A stretch of 64,000 nt of DNA from Pollenia angustigena. Lineage: Eukaryota; Arthropoda; Insecta; Diptera; Polleniidae. The notes under the pieces were generated by a model. The model was not told the origin of the DNA, ran no database searches, and saw nothing but the letters and a program-made list of their open reading frames with translations. The DNA lies in NCBI GenBank assembly GCA_930367215.1, contig OV884059.1:227849803-227913802 (forward strand), written 5' to 3'. The position numbers and the translations under genes were made by a program. Positions 46,138 through 58,000 of this stretch are shown here, one piece after another (the first letter of the stretch is position 1; every line of letters starts with the position of its first letter).

Positions 46138-47261
46138 ACGTCCCCTAAAAGTGACACTGCGCCCGTGGTACAATTGTGATACCAGGATCGAGCAAATATT
46201 TTTTCATATATTGACTTACAGTTTTTGAAATATTGTATGAACTGACTGCCCTTGAAGATAATATTTTCAATGACTTTGACATTGACGCAATTCCACCATT
46301 ATATGGAGCCGATACTGAGCTAGATACCGATGAAAGCGATGATGACATAAAGCAAATCTTAATCATCTCGGTCCAACATTATTATTTACGGAAGGTGAAG
46401 AAATTACTGCGACCCTTATCATATATCGGAATATGTACTTCAGGCACGATACGAGAAGGGCGAAGAGAAAAATGTCCTAATCGCACAATCCCGGTAATGA
46501 AAAAAGAAGAAATGAGACCTGTAAATCACATATTTACAAAAAAATTTAAGCATATTGCTCACACGATGGAATGTTGTCACAATTGCAACACATTTTGATG
46601 TCAATAAAAAAGGATCATCCCAACGATTCGTTAAAGGAAGGGATGCTGTAGGTATTTTCAAACCAAATGTGTTTCATCGATATAATATGGACATATGGTG
46701 TTGATACGACGTAAGAATTAGTTGTAGTCTACCGCTCGCGAATCAGACAAAAGAAATGGTGGTGGACAATCTTTGCATATCTCCTTGATGCCTCATTCTT
46801 TAATGCATGACTGCGGATGAAGAAGTTAGATCCCAATGATCCGACAAGTGCGTCTCTTCTCATTTTTCGCCGAAATCTTGCTACATCCTACCTTGTAACG
46901 TATGGTACTCCATTTATAAGAGGTTCGCGCACTAACAAAGTGACGGCAGAAACACGATATGATAGCAGAAACCACCATATTGAATATTCAAAAACTGATA
47001 AACGATGTCGACATTGCGGAAAAAACAAACTTCATTTGCAATAAATCTGAAAACGGGCTTCAGGATGATTTCAAATTAATCATACGCCAAGTGTACCTAC
47101 TGCACAGTGTCCCTTAAAAGGGACGGTCCATAACTCCAAAACTATAAGTTTTTTTAATAAAATGTTTTTGAACCAAATAAATCACATCATTTTTATTAAT
47201 TATTAGTAATAATAAAAATAATTGGGGGGAAAGTGGCCAGGGAACTTCGTCCACTAAAGGG
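46138..47261 (+). pseudogene. PiggyBac-type transposase remnant
   Basis: The first part, 46233-46598, has an acidic N-terminus (DNIFNDFDIDAIPPLYGAD) and then jumps to ICTSGTIREGRREKCPN, the piggyBac 'GTIR.NR...CP' block, so the middle catalytic part is deleted. Next come VFHRYNMD and a KKWWWTIFAYLLDASF-like stretch with shifts near 46660-46800, then LIFRRNLATSYL near 46860 and a Cys-rich end KRCRHCGKNK at 47043. The right end GGGAACTTCGTCCACTAAAG, then GG, is followed by TTAA (47262-47265), the piggyBac target. The left end is not found. Confidence 0.7.
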
Positions 47262-47265
47262 TTAA

Positions 47266-47690
47266 GAAGATATAGGTAGGCGTAGCTTTTACCCCTCTTG
47301 CCCTATTTAATGTCCTGTCCTCTTTCCGATGTTACAATGTATGCATGCCAAATTTCAAGAAAACCGGTTGATTAGTTAAGAAGTTAGAGAAAGGGGGAAC
47401 TATTACCCCTGTTGCTCTATTTCACGCCCTAAATAATAAAAACCATAGGCTATAGTTCTTTCCAACTGTAACACTATTTGCCTGCGCAATTTCAAAAAAA
47501 TCGGTTGATTAGTTACGAAGATATAGGGAGGGTGAGCTTTTAGCCCTCTTTCCCTATTTCACACCCTATTCCCTATTCTCTTTCAGATGTTACATTGTCT
47601 GCATGCCAAATTTTAAGAAAACCGGTTGATTAGTTTAGAAGATTGGAGAGTGGGAGCTTTTACCCCTATTGCAATATTTGGCGCCCTCTA
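47266..47690 (+). repeat. Imperfect tandem repeat, 120-140 bp
   Basis: 'CGGTTGATTAGTT' recurs near 47365, 47502 and 47623 with 'GATGTTACA.TGT.TGCATGCC' before it. The TTAA of the piggyBac end lies in a further copy ('TTAAGAAGATATAGG'). Confidence 0.6.
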
Positions 47691-49150
47691 TGGGAATATA
47701 AATACATGTTTCGGAATGAATGCAGTGTTCACTAAAATGGCTATAACTCATGAACCAATACACATTTGAAGACCGTTGATACATAAAAACCTTGGTATTC
47801 ACGTCACCTTCTACGTGAACTTTACAGTTTAGTACTTTATGGTGGTTTTAGGTGTTGTTCATGCAAAAATAATGAAGTAGTTAAAATTGGCTATTTTTAT
47901 GAACTTTCGTTACAGGGTCGTTTTTAAAATGTTTTTAAATCTTATTAATTTCGCTTTCGAGAACTCGCCCGTATTTTTAACAAAATAGTTAATGCGTTTC
48001 TCTCTTTAAAATGAGTTTGGTTTAAAAATGTTGTACGGAGAATCAATTTAATAAAGCTAAATCAAACAGCTGTCCAAAAATGTATTAACGTAAATGTTCT
48101 TCAACAACATCAGTAATTTACCACATACACAATGACTATAACATAGTACTTGAAGGAAATGCTCCACCAAGAAAATCCAATCGATTCTCTAAAGGAAATA
48201 ATTTTCAGAAGCATAGCAGAGGATGCTATGACCGTGAAAGGTTTCAAAAAATCCAAAGTTACATTGACTCTTTTAAAATTCAGGTGCCCGAAAGTAAAGC
48301 AACAATTTGGAACTACATTTACAAGTTTTATTTAAAAAAAGAATCTTTATTTACTCGAGTACTAATTTTTTTCCAAAATGATCGAAAAAAAAATCTCGTT
48401 ATTTATAAAATTTCTGGATTTAGAATTATTCGATTAATCGATTCATTTTAAAATTTTATTCGCTTTATCGAATAAGTTAAAAAATAAAACCCGATTAATT
48501 GAACACCCTAAAACTGGATAAGTTCATAATTGCAATGTTGCAAAACATTACTGAAAACGAATGCGTTGACAAAGCATCACAAATAAAAACAATGCACACA
48601 TTTTGCAACCGCTGTAAAGTGAAGACGGTTACCATTCAATAATGAACTTTTAGTAAAGTTGTCTATGAATTCTGCCACTGTTAGCCACTGTCCCACTTTC
48701 GTATTAATAATAAATTTATTTAACTTTGAAAATTTCTAAACTTTATTTGTTTGCTTAAGTCGAGTAATTATAAACTATTGGTTTTATGCGTTGCATATTT
48801 GCAAAAGAGTAGCAATTGCATTGCTGAATATTTTGTTGGTGTAGAGTAAAAATATACTATACCATTTTGCAAATGCAACGATGCATTTGCTACTGGGCTA
48901 CTGATTATATAATTCTGTGCAATAGAATTTCTTATTTCAAATTAATTACGATTACAAATATTTAATTCAAAAATAATAACGATCATTTAGCATTTGCAAA
49001 ATTGTATAGTTTTTACTATAATCCCAAAAGCATGCTATAGTATTTACCATTTTGCAAGTGAATTGGGCTATTATTTTATATTTAAATACTATGTAAATAT
49101 TCAATTAATAAGTCTTAAGCTTCGTACAGACGATGGTAAGATCTTACCAT
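47691..49150. other. Intergenic or intronic DNA with one inverted repeat
   Basis: 48846-48876 (ATACTATACCATTTTGCAAA) and 48989-49018 (TTTGCAAAATTGTATAGTTT) are inverted copies, probably a small old MITE. The frame at 48150 is not supported as a gene. Confidence 0.45.
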
Positions 49151-49154
49151 CCCT

Positions 49155-49400
49155 GCAAATAATAGGACCAGTCCAAACGCGCGTGTAAAGAGTAGCCCAC
49201 AAGGGACCAGGACTAGTCCAAAAGTAACCCAAACGTATGGAAAAACATGGTTTATTTAACATTATGATGTCCTAGGGCAGGACCACATAACCCAGCTTTG
49301 GATTACAAAGGGGTAGTCTTAAAACTACTCCATGGTATACTCAAGAGGATTACGTTTGAAGTCGTTTAAAAACAAAAACATGTCGTTAAAGAACTCACTA
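49155..49400 (-). mobile_element. Partial MITE, CTGCAAA family
   Basis: Starts CTGCAAATAATAGGACCAGT and follows 38904-39272 in reverse up to 'AAGTCGTTTAAAAAC'; the far end is missing. Confidence 0.65.
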
Positions 49401-49656
49401 TAAATACTTTTTATTTACTTTCGCCACAAGATATGCAGCGTTTGTTTTTGCTTTTGGCGTTGCGTTTGCGTTTTACAAATTTAGGGCCTAATTCATATTG
49501 AAATACATATGTGTAGTTTTTCATAAAATTTTATTTTTATTTGACATGAAAAACGAATTTTAAACATAAAGGGTATTCATTTCAATTTTTTTTTGGTTGG
49601 AAAAATGAAAAAAAGAAAAATTCCACTCTTATTGACGTGAACGGGGGTTTTTTTTA

Positions 49657-51180
49657 TACCCACACCACAATAGTTTAGAGGGTATTATTCATTTGTGCTG
49701 ATGTGTGTAACACCTTAAAATATTGGTCCTAGACCAGCGAAGGGCAGATAGAGAACACTGAATAAAAGAGAGCAAATTAGTTGATTTACACTTAGAGAAA
49801 TTCTTGAAAAGTTTTTCAAACTGTATGTAAATTTGCAAAACAAAAAAAAAAAAAAAGTTTAGTAAAAATATTATTATTATATAATTCATCAAGTTTTCCT
49901 TAACGGTAACTGAAATCGAAAAGACCGTGAGCAAAAACTTCAAAATGTGAACTATTTATATGTAAATATGCAAAAAAAAAAAAAAAGGAATTCAATAAAA
50001 AAAACTGGATTATTATATAATTCATCATCCCACATGATTGCTGAAAAGTTTTTAAAACAAGCTGAAAAAACATACATAAGCACAGCTTGATCACAACACA
50101 ATAAATATATTGCCAGTGTAAAACTACGAAATTGCAAAATTTGCCAAAATAACAACATGCGCAACAGTCCTGCTTTGTTGAAATTTATTAAGCAACTGAA
50201 TACAATTTTATTTATTTTCCTTCTGTTGTATTTGTTTTTCGGGTTGCCTTTGTTACTGTTTATGCATGAAACAATGACTTGAAGATTTTCAGTTTGTGGG
50301 CAGTAGTAAATGAGCGAAAACAACATCACACAAACACGTGTGTGTGTTATACGGTAAATTTTTTCACATTCTGATTTCAATGTAAATATTGTTGTTTGTT
50401 CTTTTTTTGACTGCTAAAAAATAGTTTTTTATTTATTTTCTCTATTTTAAAAGTAGTATAATAAAACAAGTGTATGGTATGTTTTGGGGATTTAAGGGAA
50501 TACCTTAGTAGGACAATTTTTGCATTTTTAGCAGCTCTGGTAAAAAAAACACGATGAGTAAATGTAAAAACCCGAAAAACTTCGTAATCCAGGCAAACCA
50601 GCGCCCACCGCTGTCCTAGACCCACCTTAAAGTATACCGATCGACAAAGAATCACTTTCCGAGTCGAACTATCGATGTCCGTCCGGCTGGCTGGCTGTCC
50701 ATGTAGCCTTGATTATAGGTTCTTACTGGCACAAGGACCAAGCCTATTCAAAATGGGCCGAATCGTAGGACTACGAGGGAAGATTGGGGGAAATTTCCTC
50801 TCAGAAACTATTAAACCGATTTTAATGAAATTTAAAACATAGATAGGACCATATCTATATGGACACAAAAGGTATGCTTTTTTAAAAAATAGGACCACGA
50901 GGGGAGAAAGGGGCAATTTCTGCCTCTCATTCTGATTTTAATGAAGTTTAAAACATAGATATCTCCATATCTATAGGGACACATTAGCTATACAGTTTAA
51001 AAAAAAAATACCACAAGGGGAGGCAGGGGGCAATTTCTGCATCTCACAAACTTTCAAACAAATTTTAATGAAGTTTATAAACATTAATACCTCCATATTT
51101 ATATGGACACATAAGCATGATGTCTTTTTATATACTGTGGTGTAGGGTATCATATGGTCGGGTTTGACCGACTATACTTT
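49657..51180 (+). repeat. Dispersed repeat (GGTCGGGTTTGACCGA family), split by hAT
   Basis: Head 'ATACCCACACCACAATAG', 'TTTGTGCTGATG', then after the insert 'AAGTATACCGATCGAC' and 'CGATGTCCGTCCG', then three tandem units of about 120-130 bp ('CCACGAGGGGAG', 'TCCATAT.TATA.GGACACA'), then 'GGGTATCATATGGTCGGG' and TTTGACCGACTATAC with a T run. Same family as 26920-28675 and, inverted, 61650-64000. Confidence 0.7.
49735..50613. mobile_element. Non-autonomous hAT element, 879 bp
   Basis: TIRs CAGCGAAGGGC and the complement of CAGCGGTGGGC, exact 8-bp duplication TCCTAGAC at 49727-49734 and 50614-50621. Open frames inside (the longest 142 codons, minus) resemble no transposase. Confidence 0.88.
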
Positions 51181-51183
51181 TTT

Positions 51184-51850
51184 TTTTTTTTTTTTGTAAA
51201 AAGGACAAACTGCCAAAAAAAATCTGTCAAATAATTCGTGGAAGTAATTGATATTTTTCCAAGATGCCGAATTAAAGTGTTAAAAGAGAATTAATTGATT
51301 ATTTTAATTAAAACGAAGTGAATGTTATTTGCATCATAATATTCGACTACAAAAAGTTACCTCAAATTGGCGATTGTCTGCCAAAAAAGTCGAGTATTTT
51401 ATTAACTTCAGCTTCTGGTTTTTGACCACATTTCTTTTTTTTTAATTCTTTTTTAATAACTTTTTTTCATTGAACACATTCTGAATATGAATTTTTTTTT
51501 GAAAGATTAAATGAGAAAGAAGTTATCTTTGAAATGTTGTAACTATAAAAAATAATTTTTAAAATCAGAGTTGTACAATTCAAGAGTTTATAAAAAGAGA
51601 TGTAATTTTTCGTACTTTGTATTAAAAATGAAAATTTTTTTATGAATGGCAACATCATTTCGTTTGACGTTTATAGCGGAAAATCACATCTTTTTATCCT
51701 GATTTTTTTTTGATAAAAATTTAACTTTTGGTGGAATTTTTTTCTTGTGGTTGTTGTAACAAAAATTAAATTTTTCCACTTTTCCATTTTTCCAACAAAT
51801 AAAAAAACTGAAATGAGTACCTTTATAAATTGTTATTTAATTCTTTGTCT
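51184..51850. other. AT-rich spacer, nothing supportable
   Basis: T and A runs only; no gene or repeat boundary seen. Confidence 0.5.
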
Positions 51851-53021
51851 TAAGTCCCAATTTACACTAGGGACATTTCTTGCCGGACAGACGAAGTTTG
51901 ATGGCGAGGGGTCGAAAAGGTAGAGTGTGTAGTACACGACTATCTGTACTGGACATTTTTTCATTTCTCTTTCTTACTTTTCGTAGTTTACATACAAGTA
52001 TTAATTTCTGCCTGACTTCTAATGTTTCATATCACAGTACAACACATGATTTGCCAACTCAATTCTGTGAACTGTATGTGAAATTAGACCCAAAAAGAAG
52101 AATTTCTGCATCATTCGTTTTGTCTTCTTACCTGCGATTTGAAGTTAGTATCGATTTGAAGTTAGTACTATCGTATAGGGGAATTTATCACGTTTTAGGC
52201 CCTGTTATTTGACATAGCTCGACAACCACTAGCCCAATTTAGTTGAAATAAATTTAAAAAATTAAGAATTACAATTCCCTTAATCTGTTCATATATTGTT
52301 TTCCTATACAAGTAACACTTTCGAAGTTAAAAATGAATGTATGAAGGGAAAAAATTATTTTTTGCCTAAAAATTTAAATTTTTTTTTTTTAAATACATAA
52401 AAAATCCAAAATGGAAAAAAGTTTCAAGTCTAGTTATTTTTTCGCAAAGTCACATAACCTATGAGCAAAATGAGACAAAGATCATAAAAATCGATGCACG
52501 CGTTTGTCATTTATTCACAATTAAGTAAATGTATGAATTTCAAAAATTTGCTCGAGATATGCACAACATTATTTGGAGAAAACATTGACACCTTTTTCAT
52601 GATTCTGAGAATTAAAAAAAAAGGAATAAACAAAAGGTTATTTGATTTTTATGATTGCGGTAATAAATGTACGTGGACAATTAAACGGAAAGTGGACCTT
52701 TTTATTATTTGGGTTTTTCCGGTGGCTACCTATATGATTTTTTTACAGAAATTGCACCCACATTTAAGGGTGGTCATTATTTGGAAAGTTTTGCACAGTT
52801 TGAAACGTACAAGTGCTGAATCAGGTATATAGCCAGCCGCCCTTAAAATGTGCGCCCATTTATAAGTACCTGGCAGTAAAATATTCAAAAATACGTAGTA
52901 TTTATAGGTGTGCATTGATCGATTTTTGGCATTCAGACAGTGCCGACGAACGCGAACAGTAAAAGTGATTTTTCTCCAGTTTTTAAAAAGTGAATAACAA
53001 CAAAACATAAAATATATCAAT

Positions 53022-54989
53022 ATGGAAAACAACAAGTGCCCATATTTGGATGAATATTGTTACGTTTGTGGTCATATCGTCCGAAAAATACAGAAAAAAG
53101 ATCGAAAAAATTTGTTTACTGAGCAATTCAAAACCGCGTATTGTAATTATTTCGATGAAGCAGATTTAAGTGGTGCAAATTTTACGCCGAACACAGTGTG
53201 CAACAGTTGTTATACTACCCTTCTAAAATGGATTCACGGAAAAAATAGAAAGTTATCTTTTATGAAGCCAGTAATTTGGGTGGAAGACACAACTGGACAT
53301 GATGAATCCAGGTGCTATGCATGCATAAATTTTCGTCCTGGATTAAACAGACAACAATTGAAAACAAAAGTATACACTGCTGCATTTACTGCCACACTTC
53401 CAGTGCAACGCCCTGCTGATACCGATGCACCTAAACCTCCGAGTGCGGATACTGTGTCCCTGCTAGCCGAAACCGTTTTCACCAATCCGACCGATTTGGA
53501 TGATGCTGATTGGATACCCGATATTGAAAATAGTGCACCACAACCGCTACCACAAATCGAAATGGATTACATTGTGGCCAAGCTGGGACTATCACAACAC
53601 GACTCCGAATGGCTGACATCATTTTTGAAGAGAAGAAAACTCACACAGCAAAATGTCAGCGCAACATCATACCGACAACGCCAAGCTGATTTTCAGAAAT
53701 TTTATTCCGTTGACGAAGCAAATACGTTCACGTACTGCCATGATATCCCAGGTTTAGTGAAAAAATTGGGAATGGATTATATCGCTGGCGACTGGCGTTT
53801 ATTCATCGATGGTTCAGTTACTAGTTTGAAGGCTGTGCTGCTGCACAAAAAAATAAAAAACCATGCATTCCATTGGGATTCAGCACAACTATGAAGGAAA
53901 CGTATGAAGCATTGGGCGAAATTTTGAAGAAAATCAAATACGATGAACACAAATGGAACATTTGTTGCGATCTGAAGGTGGTCAACATACTACAAGGGAT
54001 TATAGAAAAGGGCGGATATCCAAAATACTTCTGCTTCCTTTGTAATTGGGATTCACGATACAAAGGAAATCAATATCAATGTAAAGATTGGAAAGGAAGA
54101 ACTCCCGAGCTCAACAAACAATTAAAATTACGCAATGAACCTATGATAAAGGACCTGGATGATATTTTGTTGCCACCGCTCCACATGAAACTGGGAATAG
54201 CTGGGAAATTCGTTGAAGTGGTGGTCAAAAAAGTTAACGGCGCCTTTGACTGTTTGAAATCCATCTTTCCGAAACTTAGTGATGAGAAAATTAAAAACGG
54301 TACGTATCGTACTCTGTATTTCAATATTGTCATATCTAAATTTGTTAATTTCTATACATTCGCATTACCAATAATTTTTTCGTTTTTCTTATGTATTTAA
54401 AACAGGTATTCTCAATGGACCTGATATTCGGAAATTGATCAAAAGTGATTCTTTCACACATTTGCTTTCAGAGCATCACGACCACCAACATGCATGGAAC
54501 GCATTGAAAGAAGTAATAGAAGGCGTTCTAGGAAAGAACCGTGTCCAGCGAGAAGAGATACAGCAACGAGTGGACAGGTTGCTGTTTTATTTCGAAAAAA
54601 TCGGTGCATCCATGACGCTGAAATTGCATTTCTTGCACCACCACCTCGATACTTTTTTGGCACAATCACCTCAGGAATCAGACGAACAAGAAGAGAGGTT
54701 CCACCAGGTGACCATGCCATTTGAAAAGCGGTTCAAAAGCAAAAAATTGGATGCATTGCTTGCGGAGGTTTGTTGGTGGAGTTCCACAATTATGCAGTTT
54801 GAAGAAAGCACCGAAGATGAAGATATTGAAATTGGTGGACACAGTGAAAGAAACACGCCCTTGAATAGTATGTGTATCTCGGATGACGATACAGACTCAG
54901 ACCATGAATATGAACAACCTACGAAGAAAACAAGATCATCAGAACCACAAGCGTCAACTTCTACAAGGATGGATATTGCCAATAATTGA
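53022..54989 (+). CDS. Transposase-like protein of the long-TIR element (two exons, one -1 shift)
   Basis: The start at 53022 has good context (aatATGG). Residues 1-130 hold CxxC pairs (CYVCGH, VCNSC, CYAC) that suggest a zinc-binding N-terminus, with KWIHGKNRKL between them. A Pro/acidic linker follows. The core reads DWRLFIDGSVTSLKAVLLH near 53790, IPLGFSTTMKETYEALG near 53867, KWNICCDLKVVNIL, FCFLCNWDSR, LLPPLHMKLGI and FPKLSDEKIKNG, then, after a 106-bp intron (54300-54405, GTACGT..AACAG), ILNGPDIRKLI, LHFLHHHLDTFL and EERFHQVTMPFEKRF. The tail is acidic with a basic KKTR patch. These blocks recur in many insect and cnidarian repeat proteins. The conserved Asp/His/Glu are candidate catalytic residues, by inference. 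The frame drops by one base in an A7 run at 53847-53853. AATAAA at 55072. Confidence 0.8.
54300..54405 (+). other. Intron of the transposase-like gene
   Basis: Donor GTACGT, acceptor TTTAAAACAG; splicing joins AAAAACG to GTATTCTC and keeps the frame as KNGILNGPDI, matching the family's usual continuous wording here. Confidence 0.82.
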
Positions 54990-55071
54990 AAAAATGTTCT
55001 AAATTTTGTTTTTATGCATATTATAATTGCGTATTAATTGCATATTATTTTATTTTCATTAAGTTTTTATA

Positions 55072-55077
55072 AATAAA
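55072..55077 (+). terminator. Poly(A) signal of the transposase-like gene
   Basis: AATAAA 83 bases after the stop at 54989, inside the element and before the right TIR. Confidence 0.6.
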
Positions 55078-55749
55078 GTTTTTTTTTGCATGATAATTTT
55101 TTAATTTATATTTTTATTTTAAGGGTGGTGACTATAACTGATTTTTGAAATTCATACCTTTAATCAATTGCGAATAAAAGCGAAACGCGTGCATCGATTT
55201 TTATGATCTTTGTCTCATTTTGCTCATAGGTTATGTGACTTTGCGAAAAAATAACTAGACTTGAAACTTTTTTCCATTTTGGATTTTTTATGTATTTAAA
55301 AAAAAAAAAAAATTTTAATTTTTAGGCAAAAAATAATTTTTTCCCTTCATACATTCATTTTTAACTTCGAAAGTGTTACTTGTATAGGAAAACAATATAT
55401 GAACAGATTAAGGGAATTGTAATTCTTAATTTTTTAAAATTTATTTCAACTAAATTGGGCTAGTGGTTGTCGAGCTATGTCAAACAACAGGGCCTAAAAC
55501 GTGATAAATTCCCCTATACGATAGTACTAACTTCAAATCGATACTAACTTCAAATCGCAGGTAAGAAGACAAAACGAATGATGCAGAAATTCTTCTTTTT
55601 GGGTCTAATTTCACATACAGTTCACAGAATTGAGTTGGCAATCAATTAACTGAAAAATGTTGTACTGTGTATGTAAACGCTTCAGGTAAGATTAAAAGAG
55701 AATTCAAAAAATGTCCATCAAGAAATGTCCCTAGTGTAAATTGGGACTA

Positions 55750-56090
55750 ACGGAAGGACTAAAAATTTTGAATTTTGAAAAAAAAGTAGAAAAATCTATG
55801 TTTTCCAATCTTAAGGCATGTATGTAACTCATTAAATATTTGTCCGATAGACACAGAAAAATATATCTTTGTGTGAAATTTGCGTAATTAAAAATAATCA
55901 GTTCTCAAGAGATATTTTGAAACAGCCTTATCAATTGCAAAGAACTGGGTTTTCGCGTTTATCTCGAAAACGCTTCTTGAGAAAAATAAATTAATGTCAT
56001 ATTTGTGTTCAGCAGCCCCGATTTATATTTTTTTTATAAGGTTATGGCAAAAAGTCAAAAATTTGTGAACCGGTATCTGTATCTGTTGCG
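55750..56090. repeat. Spacer with inverted copy of the 45.5-kb repeat
   Basis: 55910-56025 ('ATCTCGAAAACGCTTCTTGA', 'GTGTTCAGCAGCCCC') is the complement of 45460-45560. The rest is AT-rich. Confidence 0.55.
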
Positions 56091-56322
56091 CAACGGTTGA
56101 GTGTTTGTCTTATGGGTCGATTATGGATGACGACTGAACTGAAATTGAGTTACCAACAGCGAAATGAGGCAATGCCGCTCATTTTAAAATATAAAACAAA
56201 CAATTAAGTATAATTGAACAAAAGCGGCGTTGCCTAATTTTGCTGCTGGCAACTCAACATTTGTTGTGTTGCTTTCCGTAATCGGACCATTAGAAACGCA
56301 TTCCGCTCAACTCAACAGTTGT
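56091..56322. mobile_element. Foldback MITE, about 232 bp
   Basis: Outer ends CAACGGTTGAG and CTCAACAGTTG; the inner arms TGAGTTACCAACAGCGAAAT and TTTTGCTGCTGGCAACTCAA are also inverted, with GAGGCAATGCCGC/GCGGCGTTGCC. A single long stem with a loop of about 50 bases. Confidence 0.6.
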
Positions 56323-56483
56323 AATTTTTACCATTATAAAATTTTTTAGCTTCGTTAAGCCAACCTCAACAGCTGATCGAAGAGAGTTATTTATTAGTTT
56401 AGTTAAACTAAGTAAATATAAATTATTCACACCTTATTTCGTGTAAAGCGTTGTCTTTAACGAGGGAGTCGTTTTTTTTAATA

Positions 56484-56625
56484 GTGCCGGTTCACACACG
56501 TCAAGTTTGACTCGTCAAGTCTTGAGTTTTAAGGAGAGAGTGGAAAAGTTATGGCATTCTCTTTTCCCTTCTCTCCTAAAAGCTCAAGACTTGACGAATC
56601 AAACTTGACGTGTGTGAACCGGTAC
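56484..56625. mobile_element. Foldback MITE, 142 bp
   Basis: Near-perfect hairpin, same family as 39848-39992; ends GTGCCGGTTCACACACG and CGTGTGTGAACCGGTAC, flanked by ATA on both sides (56481-56483, 56626-56628). Confidence 0.85.
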
Positions 56626-56647
56626 ATAGATTAAAATAACACACAAC

Positions 56648-57918
56648 CAGGGCTGCCAGTTAAATTTGTGAGAAAATTGTCAGTTTCCTGAGAAAAAATA
56701 AAAAAAATCGTCTTTATCGTTTCAAAAAATCGTCAAAAAAAATTGGACAATTAAAATTTAGTTTTTTTTTTAAACAATTTTTGTTCGATTTTTATAAAAA
56801 ATAATATTCAAACAAAAAAAAATATTACTTCATACCCAGCTAGCATTTTCAATCGTTTAAGAGCTACTGGGAGTCTCGTGAAGAGCGTTTTTGATCATCG
56901 ATGACAGCATTTTTTAATCGTAATATACCTCACACCGGAAAAACTGTAACACGAGTGAGATTCTTCCATAGCACAGCGAAAGACGCTTCTTTAATCTTTG
57001 TGGGAATCGTTTAAGACGTGGGCAAAGACCCAGCGGGAAAATAAGGAATTGATTACATAAATAACTAAAAAAATAATGTATTTTTTTCGAAAGAATAATA
57101 ATGCATTCATAGGAATCGAGAAGGTAATTTTATTGACACAATAATTATGATTTGATTAACACGTATATTCTGACATTTGCAGAACAAGGAATGTATTGTT
57201 ACTGTTCGTAAAAATGTTTCGTGCTTTTTCTTCTCTTCGTGACAATTATCTTTTTTTTTTTAGAATTATTTAAGTCATTCCCAGTATACATTAAAATAAT
57301 TTATTACAATCCTAGGACATGGTCTGTGTTAAGAATAATGAATTCTGGAATCAAATATCATACAAGATATGTATTACTTTCTCGATTCCTATTAATTCCA
57401 TTTTCCCGCTGGGTTGCCGTATAATTGTGGAAAATATGATTTATACAGAGAGACGTAAAAGGTTCATTAGATGATGGTTTGACGAATGAAAAACAAAGTG
57501 TAAAATTTTTGTTTTTTCTTAAGACTTGCATATTACAGCCGTATCTAAACAAGAGCGGCAAGCGTTTTCTAGTTTTTGAATAGAGCGCCTGAACGCTTTG
57601 CTATTGGAAAAACCGATTTTGACAGCTCGTTTAGGAGTGAAGTTTGCCACTATTGTTAATAATTAATGGCAATTTAGCTATTTTTGATCAATGAAGCGTT
57701 TTTATTTATAATTTGTGGGTTTTGTTAAACAAGAAAGCTATCACTCATTACTGTTCGTGACACAAAGTTGACGTATTGGATTTGGTATGGTATATCAGCG
57801 TAAAAGCTAAGCGAAAGAAAACATTCCGCCTTCCAACATTCCAAGATTAAAAAACGAAATTGTCAGTAAATTCAATGTTTTATTCAGACTTTGGGGACTG
57901 AAAAATTCGTCACTTTTT

Positions 57919-57951
<33 letters not shown>

Positions 57952-58000
57952 GGCACGTTGCTGATTTTGGAACAAAAAATCGTTAAATCTGGCAGCCCTG
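56648..58000. mobile_element. hAT element, 1353 bp with insert
   Basis: TIRs CAGGGCTGCCAG and CTGGCAGCCCTG, exact 8-bp duplication CACACAAC at 56640-56647 and 58001-58008. Contains 57029-57413 and a long A run near 57920. Same TIR family as 3908-4490. Confidence 0.88.
57029..57413. mobile_element. TIR element, CCCAGCGGGAAAAT ends, 385 bp
   Basis: Ends CCCAGCGGGAAAATAAGGAA and ATTCCATTTTCCCGCTGGG inverted, with ATTCCTAT/ATAGGAATCGAG inside. No clear duplication. Nested in 56648-58000. Confidence 0.65.

Larger units (their letters stand above)
51854..55747 (+). mobile_element. Near-complete DNA transposon with TIRs of about 560-650 bp
   Basis: Left arm from 51854 (GTCCCAATTTACACTAGGGA) to about 52505; right arm from about 55186 to 55747 is its near-exact complement (TCCCTAGTGTAAATTGGGAC). 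Many long blocks are shared, e.g. ACGATAGTACTAACTTCAAA. The right arm lacks about 90 bp present near 51895-51990. TAA on both sides (51851-51853 and 55748-55750) suggests a 3-bp duplication. Between the arms is one plus-strand gene of about 620 codons with one intron. A terminal fragment of the family is at 34010-34140. The high arm identity points to recent movement. No established superfamily could be assigned. Confidence 0.88.

Noticed and set aside
46138..47120. GTCCC.TAAAAG..GACACTG pair at 46140 and 47103 as the piggyBac TIRs
   Set aside because: The true right end with TTAA is at 47261; this pair is internal or subterminal and imperfect.
48150..48335. Small frame MKEMLHQEN...
   Set aside because: 61 codons, no signal, no motif, no supporting promoter or poly(A) pattern.
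49952..50380. 142-codon frame inside the hAT element
   Set aside because: No transposase motif; AT-rich, and the element is only 879 bp and looks non-autonomous.
51880..52212. 110-codon frame in the left arm of the long-TIR element
   Set aside because: Lies within the inverted arm, which is not coding on the other side; no homology recognised.
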